A stretch of 64,000 bases of DNA from assembly GCF_000250675.2 (NCBI RefSeq), contig NC_018681.1, positions 6,262,001 to 6,326,000 of the forward strand. Direction: 5' to 3'. This DNA comes from Nocardia brasiliensis ATCC 700358 (GTDB lineage: Bacteria > Actinomycetota > Actinomycetes > Mycobacteriales > Mycobacteriaceae). Made by a program: the position numbers and the translations under genes. Of the stretch, positions 61,123-64,000 are shown in pieces; positions within the stretch are counted from its first letter, which is position 1, and each line of letters begins with the position of its first letter. Below the pieces are notes generated by a model, which worked only from the letters and a program-made list of their open reading frames with translations, had not been told where the DNA came from and did no database searches.

Positions 61123-61162
61123 GTAGGAAGTTTCCTACCTTTATATGTAGAAGATAACCTAC
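61123..61162 (-). promoter_or_regulatory. Double operator upstream of the DinB-like/ArsR/SRPBCC operon
   Basis: Read on the minus strand, GTAGGTTATCTTCTAC (61162-61147) and GTAGGAAACTTCCTAC (61138-61123) are two related 16-bp palindromes spaced 24 bases apart. A TATAAA -10-like element lies between them. Both could bind one dimeric repressor and cover the promoter. The ArsR protein of the same operon is the prime candidate. Confidence 0.72.
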
Positions 61163-61227
61163 CTATTGCTGCCGGGCCAACCCCTCGTGACGAGTGGCAC
61201 ACGTTGTCGCTTCCGGTGCGGAAACGG

Positions 61228-61260
61228 CGACGGCCGCTGCCTGGTAGGCAGCGGCCGTCG
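61228..61260 (-). terminator. Terminator at the end of the suf operon
   Basis: A perfect 14-bp stem (CGACGGCCGCTGCC at 61228-61241 with its complement at 61247-61260) and 5-nt loop. On the minus strand it is followed by CCGTTTCC. It lies 18 bases after the stop of the sufT-like gene. Confidence 0.82.
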
Positions 61261-61278
61261 ATCGTGCGATGCGAGAGA

Positions 61279-61644
61279 TCAGACAGTGAAGCCGAGAGCG
61301 CGCAGCTGTTCGCGGCCGTCCTCGGTGATCTTGTCCGGGCCCCACGGCGGCATCCAGACCCAATTGATCTTGAGGTCCTCGACCAGGCCGCTACGGACGA
61401 GGGCGTTACGCGACTGGTCCTCGATGACATCGGTCAGCGGGCAGGCCGCGGACGTCAGCGTCATGTCGAGGATCGCGACCTCGTCCTGCACGGCCAAGCC
61501 GTAGACCAGGCCGAGATCGACGACGTTGATGCCGAGTTCGGGGTCGACGACGTCACGCATCGCCTCCTCGAGATCCTCGAGCCGCTTGATGTCCTCGTCG
61601 GACAGCTGCTCGGCGGCGGTTTCCGATGCGGGTGTTTCAGTCAT
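61279..61644 (-). CDS. sufT: DUF59/MIP18-type Fe-S assembly protein (Rv1466-like)
   Basis: A 121-residue SufT/PaaD-like protein. The DUF59 signature is DLEEAMRDVVDPELGINVVDLGLVYG, followed by the Cys-containing TLTSAACPLTDVIEDQ and a Trp-rich end (INWVWMPPWGPDKI). It helps mature Fe-S proteins together with SufC, SufS and SufU. The ATG at 61644 overlaps the sufU end by eight bases; an ATG 12 bases upstream is possible. Position matches Rv1466 at the end of the suf operon. Confidence 0.92.
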   Translation of the reverse strand: MTETPASETAAEQLSDEDIKRLEDLEEAMRDVVDPELGINVVDLGLVYGLAVQDEVAILDMTLTSAACPLTDVIEDQSRNALVRSGLVEDLKINWVWMPPWGPDKITEDGREQLRALGFTV

Positions 61645-62110
61645 TGCCGGCCCCATTCGTGGACGTGGTTTGCTCGGGCGCGATCCGGATCACCGCGTCC
61701 TTGAACGCCATCCAGCCGAGCAGCGCGCACTTCACCCGGGCCGGGTACTTCGACACACCGACCAGTGCGACGCCGTCGCCGATGACATCCTCGTCACCCT
61801 CGATGGTGCCACGGCTGGAGATCATCTCGCTGTAGGAGTCGACGACCTTCAACGCCTGCTGCACGGGCAGGCCGATGACCTGATCGGTGAGGATCGAGGT
61901 GGCGGCCTGACTGATCGAGCAGCCCTGCCCGTCGTAGGAGACGTCGGCGACGTCCCCGTTGTCGTCGAGCTGGACGCGCAGGGTCACCTCGTCACCGCAG
62001 GTCGGGTTCACGTGGTGCACCTCGGCACCGTACGGCTCCCGCAGCCCGCGGTGATGCGGGTGCTTGTAGTGGTCCAGGATCACTTCCTGGTACATCTGCT
62101 CCATGCGCAT
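61637..62110 (-). CDS. sufU: Zinc-dependent sulfur-transfer protein SufU
   Basis: A 157-residue NifU-N-fold protein that takes sulfur from SufS. The zinc/sulfur ligands are Cys38 (NPTCGDEV), Asp40, Cys64 (GQGCSIS) and Cys128 (RVKCALLGW). The insertion between Cys64 and Cys128 is of the long SufU type, distinct from IscU. It begins three bases after the sufS stop. Position and pattern match Rv1465. Confidence 0.95.
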   Translation of the reverse strand: MRMEQMYQEVILDHYKHPHHRGLREPYGAEVHHVNPTCGDEVTLRVQLDDNGDVADVSYDGQGCSISQAATSILTDQVIGLPVQQALKVVDSYSEMISSRGTIEGDEDVIGDGVALVGVSKYPARVKCALLGWMAFKDAVIRIAPEQTTSTNGAGND

Positions 62111-62113
62111 GTT

Positions 62114-63367
62114 CTATGCAACCCCAAAGAACTGCTGAGCCTTCCGCACGGCGGCAACCAGTGCGTCGACCTCATCGAGTGTGTTGTACGCGGCGAACGA
62201 GGCCCGCGCCGTGGCGGGAACCCCGAGGCGGCGCATCAACGGCCACGCGCAGTGATGGCCGACCCGCACCGCGACACCTTCGTCGTCGAGGATCTGGCCC
62301 ACGTCGTGCGCGTGGATGCCGTCCACCACGAACGAGACCGCACCGCCGCGAGCGACCGTGTCGGTGGGGCCGATGATGCGCACACCCTCGATCGCACCGA
62401 GCCCGGCCAGCGCTGCCTCGACCAGCGAATGCTCATGCGCCGCAACGGCTTCCATGCCGAGCGCTTCGAGATACCGCACGGCGGCGCCCAATCCGACGAC
62501 CTGCGAGGTCATCGGCACACCGGCCTCGAACCGCTGCGGCGGCGCCGCGTAGGTGGTGGCCTCCATGGTGACGGTCTCGATCATCGAACCGCCGGTGATG
62601 AACGGCGGTGTCTCCGCGAGGATCGCGCGACGGCCGTACAGCACGCCGACACCGGACGGACCGAACATCTTGTGCCCGGAGAACGCGGCGAAATCGACGT
62701 CGAGCGCACGGAAGTCGACCGGCATGTGCGGCACCGACTGGCACGCGTCGAGCACGGTCAGCGCGCCGACCGCCTTTGCGCGCCGGACGATTTCGGCGAC
62801 ATCGGTGATCGCACCGGTCACGTTGGACTGGTGCGTGAACGCGACCACCTTGGTGGCGGGCGACAATTCGAGCGAATCGAGGTCGATCCGGCCGTCGTCG
62901 GTCACGCCGTACCACTTCAGCGTCGCACCGGTGCGGCGCGCGAGCTCTTGCCACGGAACGAGATTCGCGTGGTGCTCGAGCTCGGTGATGACGATCTCGT
63001 CGCCGGGGCCGACACGGTACGGGAACCGGTCGTCGGCGAACGAGTAGGTCACCAGGTTGAGCGATTCGGTCGCGTTCTTGGTGAACACGATCTCGTCGGC
63101 GTCCACGCCGACGAACCGGCCGATGGCGGCGCGCGCGTCCTCGTAGGCGTCGGTCGCCTCCTCGGCGAGCTGATGCGCGCCGCGGTGCACCGCCGCGTTG
63201 TGCGTGGTGAGGAACTCGCGTTCCGCGTCGAGCACGGCGAGCGGCCGCTGCGAGGTCGCGCCGGAGTCCAAGTACACCAACGGTTTCCCGTCCCGGACCG
63301 TACGGCTCAGGATCGGGAAGTCGGCCCGGATGCGGGCCACGTCGAGTGCGGGGACCGTGGCGGTCAT
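62114..63367 (-). CDS. sufS: Cysteine desulfurase SufS
   Basis: A 417-residue PLP enzyme converting cysteine to alanine while loading persulfide sulfur. Lys233 (FSGHKMFG) forms the PLP aldimine and Cys373 (GHHCAWPL) carries the persulfide. The motif RxGHHCA marks group II desulfurases. It begins one base after the sufC stop and is followed closely by sufU. It corresponds to Rv1464 (csd). Confidence 0.97.
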   Translation of the reverse strand: MTATVPALDVARIRADFPILSRTVRDGKPLVYLDSGATSQRPLAVLDAEREFLTTHNAAVHRGAHQLAEEATDAYEDARAAIGRFVGVDADEIVFTKNATESLNLVTYSFADDRFPYRVGPGDEIVITELEHHANLVPWQELARRTGATLKWYGVTDDGRIDLDSLELSPATKVVAFTHQSNVTGAITDVAEIVRRAKAVGALTVLDACQSVPHMPVDFRALDVDFAAFSGHKMFGPSGVGVLYGRRAILAETPPFITGGSMIETVTMEATTYAAPPQRFEAGVPMTSQVVGLGAAVRYLEALGMEAVAAHEHSLVEAALAGLGAIEGVRIIGPTDTVARGGAVSFVVDGIHAHDVGQILDDEGVAVRVGHHCAWPLMRRLGVPATARASFAAYNTLDEVDALVAAVRKAQQFFGVA

Positions 63368-63368
63368 A

Positions 63369-64000
63369 TCAGGCTCCTGCGGTAGCGCTCTGCGTGAAAC
63401 GGACGTAGCCGTTGGCGTCGAGTTCGTCGGCCAGCTCCGAACCGCCCTCGGCGACGATGCGGCCGCCGACGAAGACGTGCACGAATTCCGGCTGGATGTA
63501 GCGCAGGATGCGGGTGTAGTGGGTGATCAGCAGCACGCCACCGTTCTCCCGCTCCTTGTAGCGGTTGACCCCTTCGGAGACGATGCGCAGCGCGTCGACG
63601 TCGAGGCCGGAGTCGGTCTCGTCCAGGATGGCGATCTTCGGCTTGAGCAGGCTGAGCTGCAGGATCTCGTGGCGCTTCTTCTCGCCGCCGGAGAACCCCT
63701 CGTTCACGTTGCGCTCGGCGAAGGCCGGATCGATCTCCAGCTCGGCCATCGACTCCTTGACTTCCTTGACCCAGTGCCGCAGCTTGGGCGCCTCGCCGCG
63801 CACGGCGGTGGCGGCGGTACGCAGGAAGTTCGACGTGGAGACACCGGGCACCTCGACCGGGTACTGCATGGCCAGGAACAGGCCGGCCCGGGCGCGCTCG
63901 TCGACCGACATGGCCAGCACGTCTTCCCCGTCGAGGGTGATCGAGCCGGAGGTCACCGTGTACTTGGGGTGACCGGCGATCGCGTACGACAGCGTCGACT
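63369..64000 (-). CDS. sufC: Fe-S assembly ATPase SufC, truncated by the window
   Basis: The C-terminal 210 codons of SufC; the start and Walker A lie beyond base 64000. The visible part begins near STLSYAIAGHPKYTV, then has the SufC-type signature FSGGEKKRHEILQLSLL, Walker B with DETDSGLD, and the His switch in LLITHYTRIL. These distinguish SufC from transporter ATPases. SufC powers the SufBCD scaffold complex. sufB and sufD should lie just outside the window. Confidence 0.95.
   Translation of the reverse strand, partial: STLSYAIAGHPKYTVTSGSITLDGEDVLAMSVDERARAGLFLAMQYPVEVPGVSTSNFLRTAATAVRGEAPKLRHWVKEVKESMAELEIDPAFAERNVNEGFSGGEKKRHEILQLSLLKPKIAILDETDSGLDVDALRIVSEGVNRYKERENGGVLLITHYTRILRYIQPEFVHVFVGGRIVAEGGSELADELDANGYVRFTQSATAGA

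Noticed and set aside
61526..63385. 619-codon plus-strand ORF over sufS/sufU
   Set aside because: Antisense shadow of the suf genes with repetitive His/Asp/Arg composition.

Overview
The window is high-GC DNA from a mycolic-acid actinomycete, most probably Nocardia or a close relative. The evidence is gene content: an InhA/FabG1 FAS-II pair, a RipA-type peptidoglycan hydrolase, an AcnR-controlled aconitase, a bacterial Ku, type VII (ESX) substrates with an EspG chaperone, and many GTG starts with GTGA or ATGA overlaps. The genus is an inference; no rRNA, tRNA, CRISPR array, phage or insertion sequence was recognised.

Layout. 1-4.6 kb: end of a beta-lactamase-like hydrolase, a cytochrome P450, a type II NADH dehydrogenase and a secreted Ala/Gly-rich protein. 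4.9-7 kb: urease accessory genes ureF-ureG-ureD with no ureABC beside them. 7.1-12.7 kb: an SDR, an MFS exporter divergent from its TetR regulator with two palindromic operators between them, an MDR oxidoreductase, a DEDDh exonuclease and an O-methyltransferase. 12.7-13.1 kb: non-coding, with degenerate direct repeats. 13.1-19.9 kb: a minus-strand run of NfeD, band-7 protein, Tat lipoprotein binding protein, a two-in-one ABC permease and a TPR-like membrane protein, with no ATPase. 20-23.2 kb: DUF3097 protein, a conserved hypothetical, a trypsin-like secreted protease and a Gln/Tyr/Pro-repeat membrane protein.

23.3-35.7 kb is a conserved mycobacterial-type core: fabG1-inhA-hemH, the moxR-DUF58-VWA operon, ripA, an Rv1476-like protein, and acn-acnR with a near-ideal AcnR box in the acn promoter. 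35.7-46.5 kb is mixed: a lysin-B/cutinase-like hydrolase, two SDRs, a thioesterase, a two-gene cassette of a graspetide-type ATP-grasp ligase with a tightly linked precursor-like protein, a DHFR-family protein, the Rv1473A/Rv1473 pair (small HTH protein and ABC-F ATPase), a lone lycopene cyclase, ku and a GNAT. 46.7-53.7 kb: a coiled-coil protein with its neighbour, a 2-oxoglutarate oxygenase, a methionine uptake locus (two MetQ, one MetN, one MetI) and two secreted DUF4189 proteins. 53.8-59.5 kb: an ESX accessory/substrate cassette (EspG, PPE-like protein, small helical protein, DUF3558 and LppA lipoproteins, WxG-DUF1023 hydrolase, WXG100 protein) without the secretion machine. 59.7-61.1 kb: an ArsR/SRPBCC/DinB-like operon with a double operator. 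61.3-64 kb: the sufC-sufS-sufU-sufT end of the Fe-S assembly operon, running off the window.

Read from the right edge leftwards, suf, ABC-F, acn, ripA, moxR, fabG1, inhA and hemH follow the order of M. tuberculosis Rv1463 to Rv1485, with about 18 kb of accessory genes between suf and the ABC-F gene. The points most worth a second look are the candidate graspetide cassette (38756-40194), a family of related palindromes found only between convergent genes, the ESX cassette with a hydrolase effector candidate, the degenerate repeats at 12.77-13.14 kb, and the double operator at 61.12-61.16 kb.
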